DNA of 64,000 nt, taken from positions 246,429 to 310,428 of the forward strand of contig NZ_JNYJ01000008.1 in the NCBI RefSeq assembly GCF_000716715.1, given 5' to 3'. The DNA is from Dactylosporangium aurantiacum (GTDB lineage: Bacteria; Actinomycetota; Actinomycetes; Mycobacteriales; Micromonosporaceae). The stretch's first letter is position 1, and each line of letters starts with the position of its first letter. A program made the translations under genes and the position numbers. The notes beneath the pieces were generated by a model. That model ran no database searches and was not told the DNA's origin. It was given only the letters and a program-made list of their open reading frames with translations. Of this stretch, positions 32,573 to 40,811 are shown piece by piece.

Positions 32573-34783
32573 TCAGGCGCTGCCGCCCGGCTGGACGACG
32601 CCGTTCACCGTGAGGGTGTACGGCGCGTACTGCTGGACCTGCTCCGTCGGCTCGTCGTACGCGACGACCGCGACGACCTTCGGGAACAGCGACAGCAGCG
32701 CCAGCTGGATCCAGTTCAGCGAGATGGTGTTCTTCCCGGTGAACTCGAACTGCCAGGCGAGGTTGTGCGCCTCGTCGATGCCGACGAGCTTGACGTGCCA
32801 GTTGTTGACCTCGACCGGGTTGATCTCCGTCGGCGAGTCGAACGGGGCCAGGCTGGACCCGTCGCTCAGCGTGGTGCCGCCGAGGGTGATGTCGTCGATG
32901 AGCAGGCCGCCCTCGTTGACACCGCCGTCGCTGACGTAGCGGAAGCCCAGCAGGATCGACTTGCCCGCGTACGCGGACAGGTCGAAGCTGTGCGCCTCGA
33001 AGCCGGCCGTCGTGCCGTTCAGGCCGGGCCCGAGCGGCGCGTCGACGGTCTTGTCACCGGGGATCGCGGTGTAGGTCGTGCCACCGTCGGTGGAGACCAC
33101 GACGTAGCCGTAGTCGTACCCGAGCTCGGCGCCGTACTTCGCCTGGAAGGTCAGCGTCGCGTTGGAGGCGGGGACCGTCACCGGGAGGACCGCGGTGGCG
33201 TCGGTGTTGTTCGCGTTGCCCGAGAACAGCACGGAGTTGCCCGGCCGGTCGGGGTCGTTGTTCACCAGCGTCCAGGCCAGCGGCAGCGCCGGCAGCTGGG
33301 CGGCGCCCGTGAACTTCAAGGACCGCAGGTCCCTGCCCTTGATGGCCGTGCCGTTCTTCTGCAGCAGCACGTAGTCGGCGCCGTTCGGGGCCGCTCCGGG
33401 CACGCTGTAGCTCTGCGTGTTCGCGAGGTTCACCGAGGAGCGGACGCTCTTCGACGTGACCTTCTTCTTGTCCGCGCCGAGCATGACGCTGTACCGCGAG
33501 TCGTCGAGGAGCTTGTCCAGCAGCACCGACGACTGGTAGTCGTGCAGCACCGTGTACACGTCCTTGGCGCCCTCGGCCTTCACCGCGGCGTCGAGGCTCA
33601 CGAGCCCCTGCAGGTCGCCGTCGCGGTGCAGCCGCTCGATGATGTCCTGACCGTAGTGGTCGTAGAGGTAGAGCATCAGCTGGTACGCGTTGCCGTAGTC
33701 GGCGAGCACACCGGCACCGTTGCCGCCCTCGCCCCAGAGGTTGAGCGAGTTCTGGGAGCCACCGCAGTCACGCGGGTTGGGGTTGTAGGGGGTCTGCACC
33801 GGGCCGTAACCCTGGAAGCAGTACAGGTGGCTGTCGCCGCCCTTGTCGTAGACCGTCTTCGTGCCGTCGACGTACCCGGTGAGCGTCTGGGCGAAGTCGG
33901 ACAGACCCTCGTTCATCCAGGTGCTCTCGTTCGGGTCCACGTAGGACAGCAGCAGGTGCTGCCACTCGTGCGCGAACGTGCCCTCGTAGAGGGTCGGGCG
34001 CGCCGGGCGGCTGGTGCACACGTCGCTGCTCGGCGCGTCGACGGGGTTGGCACCGGTGCGGTGCTCCCAGTCGAACGCGTCGATCGTCATGACGTTACGG
34101 TCGAACAGCTCGTTGAACTGCGAGGAGAAGAAGCCTGCGATGTAGGTCGTCGCGGCCGGGAACGTGTAGTAGTTGTCGTCCCGGACGTTGTCGACCAGCG
34201 TCACCGTCTTCTCGCCGCCGCCGGTGTACACGCCGCCGTTGCCGTTGGCGTCCGGGCCGAGCAGCGCGTTGCTGCCGTCCCGGTTCGGCGGCGTGCTGAA
34301 GGCCGCGGTCTCCTTCGGGTACATGTTGGTGTCGAACTCGTGGATGAAGTTCGCCACCTGAGCGTCGGTGACCGTGGTCGTGTTCGGCACCGCGTTGCGG
34401 CAGTCGCCCGCCGGGAACGAGGTGTCGACCGCGACCCAGACCTCGATGTGCTCACCGACGCCCCGCAGGACGTAGTCCTTGCGGTACAGCCGGCCTTGGT
34501 AGTCGTCCGAACCCAGCCACTGACGGACCGTGCCGACGGCCGGGGTCTCCCCCGCGGCCAGCGCTCGTCGCTGCGCCGGCTTGGCCATCTTCGACGTGTC
34601 GACCAGCTTGCCGTCCAACGTGAAGTTCGTGCGGGTCATGTGCCGCGTGTCGGACGTCTTGCTCGCACTGGACGCCGCAGGCGCCTGGACCGGGGCCGCC
34701 GACGCCGGGGAACCCGGCAGGGCGACGAGCACCGGCGCGGCGAGGACGACGACCGCGGTCGTGACCAGGCGTTTTCGCACCAT
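32573..34783 (-). CDS. Secreted HExxH metalloprotease (immune-inhibitor-A/M30-like)
   Basis: A 736-residue exported protein; its ATG follows GAGGAGG. The signal peptide RKRLVTTAVVVLAAPVLVAL ... ASA and a propeptide precede a catalytic region with FAHEWQHLLLSYVDPNESTWMNEGLSDFAQ. This gives the zinc ligands of HExxH plus a downstream Glu in NEGLSDF, a gluzincin arrangement seen in M30 (hyicolysin-like) and related peptidases. The C-terminal half has beta-sandwich segments (ATLTFQAKYGAELGYDYGYVVVSTDGG, FRYVSDGGVNEGGLLIDDITL) as in immune inhibitor A/MAM-like domains. It is probably a secreted protease for nutrition or competition. Upstream 34784-34994 holds its leader and no other gene. Confidence 0.85.
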   Translation of the reverse strand: MVRKRLVTTAVVVLAAPVLVALPGSPASAAPVQAPAASSASKTSDTRHMTRTNFTLDGKLVDTSKMAKPAQRRALAAGETPAVGTVRQWLGSDDYQGRLYRKDYVLRGVGEHIEVWVAVDTSFPAGDCRNAVPNTTTVTDAQVANFIHEFDTNMYPKETAAFSTPPNRDGSNALLGPDANGNGGVYTGGGEKTVTLVDNVRDDNYYTFPAATTYIAGFFSSQFNELFDRNVMTIDAFDWEHRTGANPVDAPSSDVCTSRPARPTLYEGTFAHEWQHLLLSYVDPNESTWMNEGLSDFAQTLTGYVDGTKTVYDKGGDSHLYCFQGYGPVQTPYNPNPRDCGGSQNSLNLWGEGGNGAGVLADYGNAYQLMLYLYDHYGQDIIERLHRDGDLQGLVSLDAAVKAEGAKDVYTVLHDYQSSVLLDKLLDDSRYSVMLGADKKKVTSKSVRSSVNLANTQSYSVPGAAPNGADYVLLQKNGTAIKGRDLRSLKFTGAAQLPALPLAWTLVNNDPDRPGNSVLFSGNANNTDATAVLPVTVPASNATLTFQAKYGAELGYDYGYVVVSTDGGTTYTAIPGDKTVDAPLGPGLNGTTAGFEAHSFDLSAYAGKSILLGFRYVSDGGVNEGGLLIDDITLGGTTLSDGSSLAPFDSPTEINPVEVNNWHVKLVGIDEAHNLAWQFEFTGKNTISLNWIQLALLSLFPKVVAVVAYDEPTEQVQQYAPYTLTVNGVVQPGGSA

Positions 34784-34994
34784 GAAGCCTCCTCAAGTCG
34801 GCCTGCCGCACCGGGCGGGGTGACCGCGACCGGAACCGGGCAGACCGAACCCGTGATGATATTGACAACGCACACTATCGCCGGGGAATCCATCGGCAAC
34901 GCTCGCATCGAAGTGCGAGGGTGTCGACGAGGGACCACCGCGCGATTCAGTGCGATCAATGTACTGATTCGCCCGTCCGCGGGCGCGGCATACC

Positions 34995-36209
34995 GTGGAC
35001 CGGGTGATCGACCTGGACACCGCGCCGGCGCCGGCGCCGCACCGGCCACCCCGCCGGCGGGCGCCGTGGTGGGCGGTGCCGCTGGTCCTGGCCGCGGTCG
35101 TGCCCGCCACCGCGCCGCCGCCCGCGCCGATGGCCCCGGTGACCGGGCTGCCGCCGGGCACGATGCGCCTGGCCGGCGCCGGCGACGCGTTCTACGTGCT
35201 GCGCGGCAACGGCACCCTCGCCTGGAACGTGACCGCGTACGACTGGACCGGCGCCGAACGCTGGCGCCGCCCGTTGCCCGGCCCGGACCCCGACCTCATG
35301 ATCGCCCCCGGCGGCGGCGCGGTCCTCGTCGTGCGCCAGCCGTGCGACCGGCAGCACCCGCCGTCCGTGGACCGGCTCGACCCGGCCACCGGCCGGACGC
35401 TGTGGACGGCGCCCGGCGCGGTGCACGCCGTCACCGCCGCCGGCGACCTGCTGCTGGCCGAGGGCCCGGGCTGCGGCGCCCGCCGGCGGGTGACGGCCCT
35501 GACCCTGGCCAACGCCGCGGACGGCGCCGCACGGTGGACGGTCCGGTTCCCGGACGGCCGGACCGTCGCCGCCGGGCCGGACTGGTTCGTCGCGACCGGC
35601 GGCGACGGCCGGTTCGACACGTACGCCCTCACCGGCGGCGCACGGCTCGGCGGCGGCACGGTGCCCGCGACGTCCGTGGTCCTCGCCGCCGGCGGCAGCG
35701 TGATCGCGGCGGACCGGCCCGACCCCGCCCGGCCGGGCCGGCTCACCGGGCAGCCGGCCGCGGCACCCGCCCCGGCGTGGAGCGTCCCGTTCGACGGCGC
35801 CGCGGCCGCCTGCGGCCCGTGGCTGTGCGTCACCAGCGGCGCCGTGACCACGGCCCTGGACCCCGCGACCGGCCGGCCCCGGTGGACGGCTCCCGCGCTG
35901 CGCGACCCCGTCACCGGCCCGTCGTACGCCGTCGCCGCCGGGGTGCGCATCGTGCGGTGGCGCGACGGGTCGCCGGCGGCCCTGCCGGGCTGGCGGCTGC
36001 TGCCGCCCGCCGAGGGCTCGGCCGGGCCCGTGCTCCAGCGCGGCACCGCGATCGGCGTCGTCGACCTGACCCTCGGCCGCCTCGACGTCCTCGGCACCCT
36101 GCCCGGCCCGCAGGCCCGCTGCCTGGCCGGCGGCCACCGGACCGGCCCCGGCCTGCGACTGGTCTGCCTCGACGCCGCCGGCGGGACCCGGCTCTGGCGG
36201 CGGCCCTGA
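34995..36209 (+). CDS. Membrane-anchored PQQ-like beta-propeller protein
   Basis: A 404-residue protein from a GTG (34995, or 35004). A Pro/Arg-rich cytosolic N-tail precedes one membrane segment (APWWAVPLVLAAVVPATAPP). An extracellular repeat domain follows, with periodic W(R/T)xP...G and (L/V)DPATGR(T/P)(L/R)WTAP units (residues about 120-135 and 290-305) typical of PQQ-like beta-propeller blades. There are several Cys residues (QPCDRQ, GPGCGA, AACGPWLCV) that may form disulfides. No cofactor-binding residues are evident, so it is more likely a scaffold or sensor than an enzyme. Convergent with the hydrolase gene, four bases apart. Confidence 0.75.
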   Translation: MDRVIDLDTAPAPAPHRPPRRRAPWWAVPLVLAAVVPATAPPPAPMAPVTGLPPGTMRLAGAGDAFYVLRGNGTLAWNVTAYDWTGAERWRRPLPGPDPDLMIAPGGGAVLVVRQPCDRQHPPSVDRLDPATGRTLWTAPGAVHAVTAAGDLLLAEGPGCGARRRVTALTLANAADGAARWTVRFPDGRTVAAGPDWFVATGGDGRFDTYALTGGARLGGGTVPATSVVLAAGGSVIAADRPDPARPGRLTGQPAAAPAPAWSVPFDGAAAACGPWLCVTSGAVTTALDPATGRPRWTAPALRDPVTGPSYAVAAGVRIVRWRDGSPAALPGWRLLPPAEGSAGPVLQRGTAIGVVDLTLGRLDVLGTLPGPQARCLAGGHRTGPGLRLVCLDAAGGTRLWRRP

Positions 36210-36213
36210 CCGG

Positions 36214-36993
36214 CTACAGGTACCTGTCCAGGACCAGCAGCAGCTGGTCGGGCGTCTCGATCTGCGGCAGGTGACCGGTGCCCGGCAGCAGCTCGAAGGT
36301 GCCGCCGGGGATCGCGGCGGCGTACGCGCGGCCGTAGTCCGGGTCGACGATGCGGTCGTGCTCGCCCCACAGCGCCACCGCCGGCGCGGTGACCGCCCGC
36401 AGCCGGGCGCGCAGGCCGGGATCCTGCATGCCGTGCGCCGCCGAGTAGTACGCGATCGCCCGCCGGTTGCCGCCCATGACGGCCCGCTGCTCGTCGGTCA
36501 GCGTCGCCGGGTCGATGCGGTACGCCGCCGGGTCCGCGTACGAACGCTCGGCCAGCTCGGCGAGGTCGAGGGCGAAGAAGTCGGCGACCGGGTGGTCGTC
36601 CACGGCGATGCCGACGGCACCGACGAGGACGAGCCGGTCGATGCGGTGCCGGTCGTCGGCCACCGCCATCTCCGCGGCGATCCACCCGCCGATCGAGTTG
36701 CCGACGACCGTGACACCGGTCAGCCCGAGCTCGTCGAGCCAGGCCAGGTACCGCCGGGCCAGCACACCGACCGCGCCGTCGGCGCCGGGCGTGTCGTGCT
36801 CGTCGTCCGCGGCGACCGCGTCCCGCGTGGCGGGCGGCAGCGGCGTGCCGTCGAAGCCCGGGTGGGTCGGCACGAGGACCCGGGCGCGGGCGGCGAGGCG
36901 GGCGGCGAAGGGCAGCACCGAGCGCGGTCCGGCACCGCCGTGCAGCAGCAGCACCGCCCGCCCGGCGCCAAGGTCGCTGAAGGTGAGTTCCAT
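36214..36993 (-). CDS. Alpha/beta hydrolase
   Basis: A 259-residue single-domain hydrolase; ATG 36993. It has the oxyanion strand-loop AVLLLHGGAGPRSVLPFAARL, the nucleophile elbow VTVVGNSIGGWIAAEMA (Ser in GNSIGG), the acid strand APAVALWGEHDRIVDPDYG (Asp) and the His in LPGTGHLPQIETPDQ. All members of the catalytic triad are present. The sequence is nearest to the MhpC/epoxide-hydrolase-like group; substrate unknown. It is divergent from the MarR regulator at 37058 with a palindromic AT-rich gap, so it is probably the target gene of that regulator. Confidence 0.92.
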   Translation of the reverse strand: MELTFSDLGAGRAVLLLHGGAGPRSVLPFAARLAARARVLVPTHPGFDGTPLPPATRDAVAADDEHDTPGADGAVGVLARRYLAWLDELGLTGVTVVGNSIGGWIAAEMAVADDRHRIDRLVLVGAVGIAVDDHPVADFFALDLAELAERSYADPAAYRIDPATLTDEQRAVMGGNRRAIAYYSAAHGMQDPGLRARLRAVTAPAVALWGEHDRIVDPDYGRAYAAAIPGGTFELLPGTGHLPQIETPDQLLLVLDRYL

Positions 36994-37022
36994 ATAAGTA
37001 ACCTTATACAAGGAACCTTATA
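36993..37022. promoter_or_regulatory. Double palindrome, MarR operator candidate
   Basis: TATAAG-TAAC-CTTATA (36993-37008, perfect arms) overlaps TACAAGG-AA-CCTTATA (37007-37022, one mismatch). It fills the gap between divergent hydrolase and MarR genes and contrasts with the GC-rich surroundings. It probably covers both promoters. Confidence 0.7.
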
Positions 37023-37057
37023 CAAACAAGCTGACCTCACGTCGGTACCATGGCCGC

Positions 37058-37480
37058 ATGCGGACGGACCAGGACGTGGCGCTGCTGGTGAAGCGGCTGC
37101 AGCACCGGCACCACCGGGCGCTCACCGCGGCCCTGAGCGACCTCGGCGTCTCGCTGGTGCAGTGGGACACGCTGCGGCACCTGTCCCGGCACCCGGGGGC
37201 GTCGCTGCACGACCTGGCGGTGCTGACGTTCCAGACGGACCAGTCGTTCGGGTCCCTCGCGGCCCGGATGGCCGACCGGGGACTGATCGAGCGCGTCCCC
37301 GGCCCGGGGCGCGCGGTGCGGCACCGCCTGACACCGCGCGGGCTGGAGCTCAAGGAGGCCGGCGACGTGCTCGTCGACCGGGTGATCGCGAGATCGTTCA
37401 CCCCGCTCAGCCAGGACGAGCGCGACCAGCTCGGCGACCTGCTGACCCGGCTGCTCGACACGCCCGCCTGGGAGGAGTAG
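37058..37480 (+). CDS. MarR-family transcriptional regulator
   Basis: A 140-residue winged-helix regulator. Dimerisation helix RTDQDVALLVKRLQHRHHRAL; HTH SLHDLAVLTFQTDQSFGSLAARMADRGLIERV; wing PGPGRAVRHRLTPRGLEL; C-terminal dimer helix. It sits 64 bases from the divergent alpha/beta hydrolase start with two overlapping inverted repeats between, the usual arrangement for autorepression and control of a detoxifying or catabolic enzyme by a small-molecule ligand. The ligand is unknown. Confidence 0.92.
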   Translation: MRTDQDVALLVKRLQHRHHRALTAALSDLGVSLVQWDTLRHLSRHPGASLHDLAVLTFQTDQSFGSLAARMADRGLIERVPGPGRAVRHRLTPRGLELKEAGDVLVDRVIARSFTPLSQDERDQLGDLLTRLLDTPAWEE

Positions 37481-37590
37481 CCGCTCAGCGGGCGGGCGCG
37501 GCGCCGCCGGAGGTCGCGCAGATGCACGCGCGGCTGACGTACCGCCCGGCGCCGACACGGTCCCAGACGGCCGGTGCGTAGGATCCATGG

Positions 37591-38283
37591 ATGCTGCTCA
37601 CGGTCGCCGTCGCCCAGCCGGTGTGCGTGCCGCACGACGTGGCCGCCAACGCCGCCGCCCACGCCGCCGTCGTGCGGGCCGCCGGGGCGAGGGTCGTGGT
37701 GTTCCCCGAGCTGTCGCTGACCGGGTACGAGCTGGACGCCGACCTCGTGCCGCCCGACGACCCGGCGCTCGCGCCGCTGGTCGCCGCCTGCCGGGACACG
37801 GGCACCCTGGCGCTGGCCGGCGCGCCCGTCGACGGCCCCTGCATCGGGATCCTGGCCGTCGACGGCGTCGCGGGCACCGTCGAGGTCGCGTACCGCAAGC
37901 TGCACCTCGGCGACTCCGAGCAGGCCCGGTTCCGTCCCGGACCGCAGCCGCGGGTGCTCACCGTCGAGGGCCGCCGGCTCGGGCTCGGCGTGTGCAAGGA
38001 CACCAGCATGCCGGAGCACCGGGCCCGCACGGCCGCGCTCGGCATCGACGGGTACGTGGCCGGCACCCTCATGTTCGCCGAGGAGACCGCCGAGCAGGAC
38101 GCGCGCGGCGCCGGCATCGCCACGGCGCACGGGGTGTGGGTCGCGTTCGCCAGCTTCGCCGGGCCCACCGGCGACGGCTACACGCACACCGCCGGCCACT
38201 CCACGATCTGGGCCCCCGACGGCGCGGTCATCGCCAGGGCGGACGCCGCGCCGGGCTCGTTCACCGTCGCCGGCCTGCCGTAG
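37591..38283 (+). CDS. Carbon-nitrogen hydrolase (nitrilase superfamily)
   Basis: A 230-residue enzyme with the Glu-Lys-Cys triad in place: Glu in VVFPELSLTGYELDAD, Lys in VAYRKLHLGDSE, Cys in GLGVCKDTSMPEH. The strand TLALAGAPVDG and the C-terminal GGYTHTAGHSTIWAPDGAVIARAD-like region (here YTHTAGHSTIWAPDG) complete the fold. It is shorter than typical nitrilases and closest to the omega-amidase/putative amidohydrolase branch. The substrate is unknown. It lies between MarR and FadR genes, all on the plus strand, but the gaps (110 and 57 bases) make an operon uncertain. Confidence 0.9.
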   Translation: MLLTVAVAQPVCVPHDVAANAAAHAAVVRAAGARVVVFPELSLTGYELDADLVPPDDPALAPLVAACRDTGTLALAGAPVDGPCIGILAVDGVAGTVEVAYRKLHLGDSEQARFRPGPQPRVLTVEGRRLGLGVCKDTSMPEHRARTAALGIDGYVAGTLMFAEETAEQDARGAGIATAHGVWVAFASFAGPTGDGYTHTAGHSTIWAPDGAVIARADAAPGSFTVAGLP

Positions 38284-38340
38284 CGGCGGCCGCCGCGCGC
38301 GGGCGGCGGGGCGTGGCCGCGGCCCGCGGGCTGCCGTAGC

Positions 38341-39030
38341 GTGGTGGCGGTGAGCGGCACCGGTTTCGCGAAGCTGCGGCGCACGTCGGCGGCGGCGGAC
38401 GCGGCCCGCAGCATCCAGCAGATGATCGTCGACGGCCGGCTCGCGCCCGGCCAGCGGCTGCCGCCCGAGCGGGAGCTCAGCGAGCTGCTCGGGATCAGCC
38501 GCCCCACGCTGCGCGAGACCATCCGGTCCCTGGTCGGGCTGAACATCCTGGAGAGCCGGCACGGCGCCGGCACGTTCGTCGCGGCGCTGGACACCGCGAC
38601 GCTGCTGGAGCCGATGCAGTTCGTGATGGCGCTCAACGAGCGCACGATCGGGGAGCTGTTCGAGGCCCGGCTGCTGCTCGAGCCGGCGCTCGCCGCGCTG
38701 GCCGCGCAACGGGCCACCCCCGGGCAGGCCGCGGCGATGCGCGCCGCGATCACCGGCGCCGACCCGGTCGAGGCCGACGTGCCGCTGCACCGCCTGGTCG
38801 CCGAGGCGTCCGGCAACGCGCTGCTCACCGCGATGCTCGAGTCGCTGTCGACGCTGGGCCGCTCCAGCCGGTCGATCACCGCGGCCCGGCCGGGCGTGCG
38901 CCGGCGCACCGCCGAGGACCACGAGGCGATCGTCGCCGCCGTCGAACGCCGCGACCCCGACGCCGCCCGCGCGGCGATGACCGCCCACCTGGAACGCATC
39001 GCCGCCGCGGCGCGGGACGGATTGGCTTGA
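38341..39030 (+). CDS. GntR/FadR-family transcriptional regulator
   Basis: A 229-residue regulator. The winged HTH is VDGRLAPGQRLPPERELSELLGISRPTLRETIRSLVGLNILESRHGAGTFV. The C-terminal FCD ligand domain (IGELFEARLLLEPALAALAAQRA ... DVPLHRLVAEASGNALLTAMLESL ... DHEAIVAAVERRDPDAARAAMTAHLERI) keeps the conserved Asp/His metal-binding positions. It is probably a repressor of the FAH-family gene 34 bases downstream, with the enzyme's substrate or product as ligand. The initiator is a GTG at 38341. Confidence 0.92.
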   Translation: MVAVSGTGFAKLRRTSAAADAARSIQQMIVDGRLAPGQRLPPERELSELLGISRPTLRETIRSLVGLNILESRHGAGTFVAALDTATLLEPMQFVMALNERTIGELFEARLLLEPALAALAAQRATPGQAAAMRAAITGADPVEADVPLHRLVAEASGNALLTAMLESLSTLGRSSRSITAARPGVRRRTAEDHEAIVAAVERRDPDAARAAMTAHLERIAAAARDGLA

Positions 39031-39064
39031 CCACTTGGCCACTGGGTCCGTACCGTGGCAGCCC

Positions 39065-39907
39065 ATGAGGCTTGCCCGGCTTGGACCTTCCGGTGCCGAA
39101 CGACCCGTGGTGCTCGACGCGGACGGCGTCGCGCGGGACCTGTCCGGACTGACCCCCGACATCGACGGCGCGTTCCTCGCCGCGGACGGCATCGGCCGGG
39201 TCCGCGCCGCCCTCGACGCGGGCACCCTGCCGGTCCTCGCGGACCCGCCGGCCCGCACCGGCGCGCCCGTCGCCCGGCCCGGCAAGGTGGTCTGCATCGG
39301 CCTCAACTACCGCGCCCACGCGGCCGAGTCCGGCGCGCAGCCACCCGCCGAGCCGGTCGTGTTCATGAAGGCGCCGGACACCGTGGTCGGCCCCGACGAC
39401 GACGTGCGCATCCCGCGCAACAGCGTCAAGACCGACTACGAGGTGGAGCTGGCCGTCGTCATCGGCCGGCAGGCGCGCTACCTGGACGGCCCCGAGGACG
39501 CCGCCGCGTGCATCGCCGGGTATGCGGTCAGCAACGACGTCTCGGAGCGGGAGTTCCAGCTGGAGCGCGGCGGCCAATGGGACAAGGGCAAGTCGTGCGA
39601 GACGTTCAACCCGCTCGGCCCGTGGCTGGTGCCGGCCGACGAGCTGACGGTGCCCGGGCTGCGGCTGCGCTCCTGGGTCAACGGCGAGCCCCGCCAGGAC
39701 GAGGTCGCCGGCGACATGATCTTCGACGTGCCGCACGTGATCTGGTACCTGAGCCAGTTCATGGTGCTGTACCCCGGCGACGTCGTGAACACCGGCACGC
39801 CCGCCGGGGTGGCGATGGGGCTGCCGGGCCAGCCGTACCTGCGCTCCGGCGACGTCGTGGAGCTGGAGATCGACGGGCTCGGCCGGCAGCGCCAGCGCGT
39901 CGTCTAG
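39065..39907 (+). CDS. Fumarylacetoacetate hydrolase family protein
   Basis: A 280-residue enzyme. The FAH catalytic domain is clear: KVVCIGLNYRAHAAESGAQPPAEPVVFMKAPDTVVGP, the metal-binding triad TDYEVELAVVIGR (E-x-E ... D), GYAVSNDVSEREFQLER, GKSCETFNPLGPW, and GDVVNTGTPAGVAMGL. The length and N-terminal FAH_N2-like part match enzymes annotated as ureidoglycolate lyase or 2,4-diketo-3-deoxy-L-fuconate hydrolase. The exact substrate cannot be settled. It probably forms an operon with the FadR regulator upstream. Its TAG stop overlaps the stop of the convergent methyltransferase gene. Confidence 0.92.
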   Translation: MRLARLGPSGAERPVVLDADGVARDLSGLTPDIDGAFLAADGIGRVRAALDAGTLPVLADPPARTGAPVARPGKVVCIGLNYRAHAAESGAQPPAEPVVFMKAPDTVVGPDDDVRIPRNSVKTDYEVELAVVIGRQARYLDGPEDAAACIAGYAVSNDVSEREFQLERGGQWDKGKSCETFNPLGPWLVPADELTVPGLRLRSWVNGEPRQDEVAGDMIFDVPHVIWYLSQFMVLYPGDVVNTGTPAGVAMGLPGQPYLRSGDVVELEIDGLGRQRQRVV

Positions 39908-40728
39908 CGGATGCGGCCGACGTACAGCAGGAACTCCCAGTCCATCGCGCCACCGCCGGTGTCGTGCCGGCGGGCGAGGTCCAGCAGGGCCTCGTCCAGG
40001 GCGGCGACGTCGTCGGGGCGCTCGGCGATCGCGCGGTAGACGGCGATCGTCGGGCCGTACGTGCGCTTGAAGAACTCCAGGAACGCCTCCGCGGTCGGGA
40101 ACACCTCGACGCGCAACGCCCGCCGCTGCGCGACGACCTCGGTGACGGCGTCGCCGAACAGCTCCCGGACGTGCGCCTCGCTGCCCCACAGCGGCGGCGG
40201 CTGCGCGCCGGGCGGCGGTGGCGGCGCGTACGGCTTCATCGTCGCGAACATCTGCCCGATGAACCCCTCGGGCGTCCAGTTGACCAGCCCGACCGTGCCG
40301 CCGGGCCGGCACACCCGCACCAGCTCGCCCGCGCTCACCGCGTGCTGCGGCGCGAACATCACCCCGACGCAGGACATGACGGTGTCGAACGCGTCGTCGC
40401 CGAACGGCAGCGCCTCGACGTCGGCGACCTGCCACGTGAGGTCCACCTGCCGGCGCCGGGCCAGCTCCGCGCCGGCGTCGAGCAGCTCGGGGCACAGGTC
40501 GGTGGCCACGACGTCGGCGCCGGCCGCGGCGGCCGGGATCGCCGCGTTGCCGGAGCCGGCGGCGACGTCCAGGACCCGCGTGCCGGGGCCGGCGCCGACG
40601 GCCTCGGCGAGGAGGGGGCCCAGCGACGGGATCACCTCGGCGGCCACGGCCGCGTAGTCCCCCATCGCCCACATGGCCCGGTGCTTGCTCTTCAACGCCT
40701 GGTCGGCGGTCATCTCAGCGCTCTGCAT
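39904..40728 (-). CDS. Class I SAM-dependent methyltransferase
   Basis: A 274-residue protein. The SAM-binding Rossmann motifs are VLDVAAGSGNAAIPAAAAG (motif I), ADVVATDLCPELL (acidic end of strand 2), VADVEALPFGDDAFDTVMSCVGVMF (motifs II/III) and RVCRPGGTVGLVNW. It is a UbiE/Methyltransf_11-type enzyme; the C-terminal part (FLEFFKRTYGPTIAVYRAI) gives substrate specificity and is not diagnostic. It is divergent from the HxlR gene with a palindrome between. The 3' end shares the four bases CTAG with the convergent FAH gene, each using TAG. Confidence 0.92.
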   Translation of the reverse strand: MQSAEMTADQALKSKHRAMWAMGDYAAVAAEVIPSLGPLLAEAVGAGPGTRVLDVAAGSGNAAIPAAAAGADVVATDLCPELLDAGAELARRRQVDLTWQVADVEALPFGDDAFDTVMSCVGVMFAPQHAVSAGELVRVCRPGGTVGLVNWTPEGFIGQMFATMKPYAPPPPPGAQPPPLWGSEAHVRELFGDAVTEVVAQRRALRVEVFPTAEAFLEFFKRTYGPTIAVYRAIAERPDDVAALDEALLDLARRHDTGGGAMDWEFLLYVGRIR

Positions 40729-40765
40729 GCCGTTGACCGTAGGAACGGCCGGTATGACGCAACCA

Positions 40766-40780
40766 GTACAAGATCTGTAC
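40766..40780. promoter_or_regulatory. Inverted repeat, HxlR operator candidate
   Basis: GTACA-AGATC-TGTAC, with perfect 5-bp arms, lies between the divergent methyltransferase and HxlR starts. HxlR proteins commonly bind such GTAC-containing dyads near their own genes. Confidence 0.6.
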
Positions 40781-40811
40781 CAGTCGTGCAGCCGACAGCT
40801 ACGGTGCGCGC

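Noticed and set aside
32318..36274. Open frame of about 1318 codons on the plus strand
   Set aside because: It runs antisense through the HExxH protease gene and then out of frame through the propeller gene; composition is Arg/Val/Gly-rich noise.
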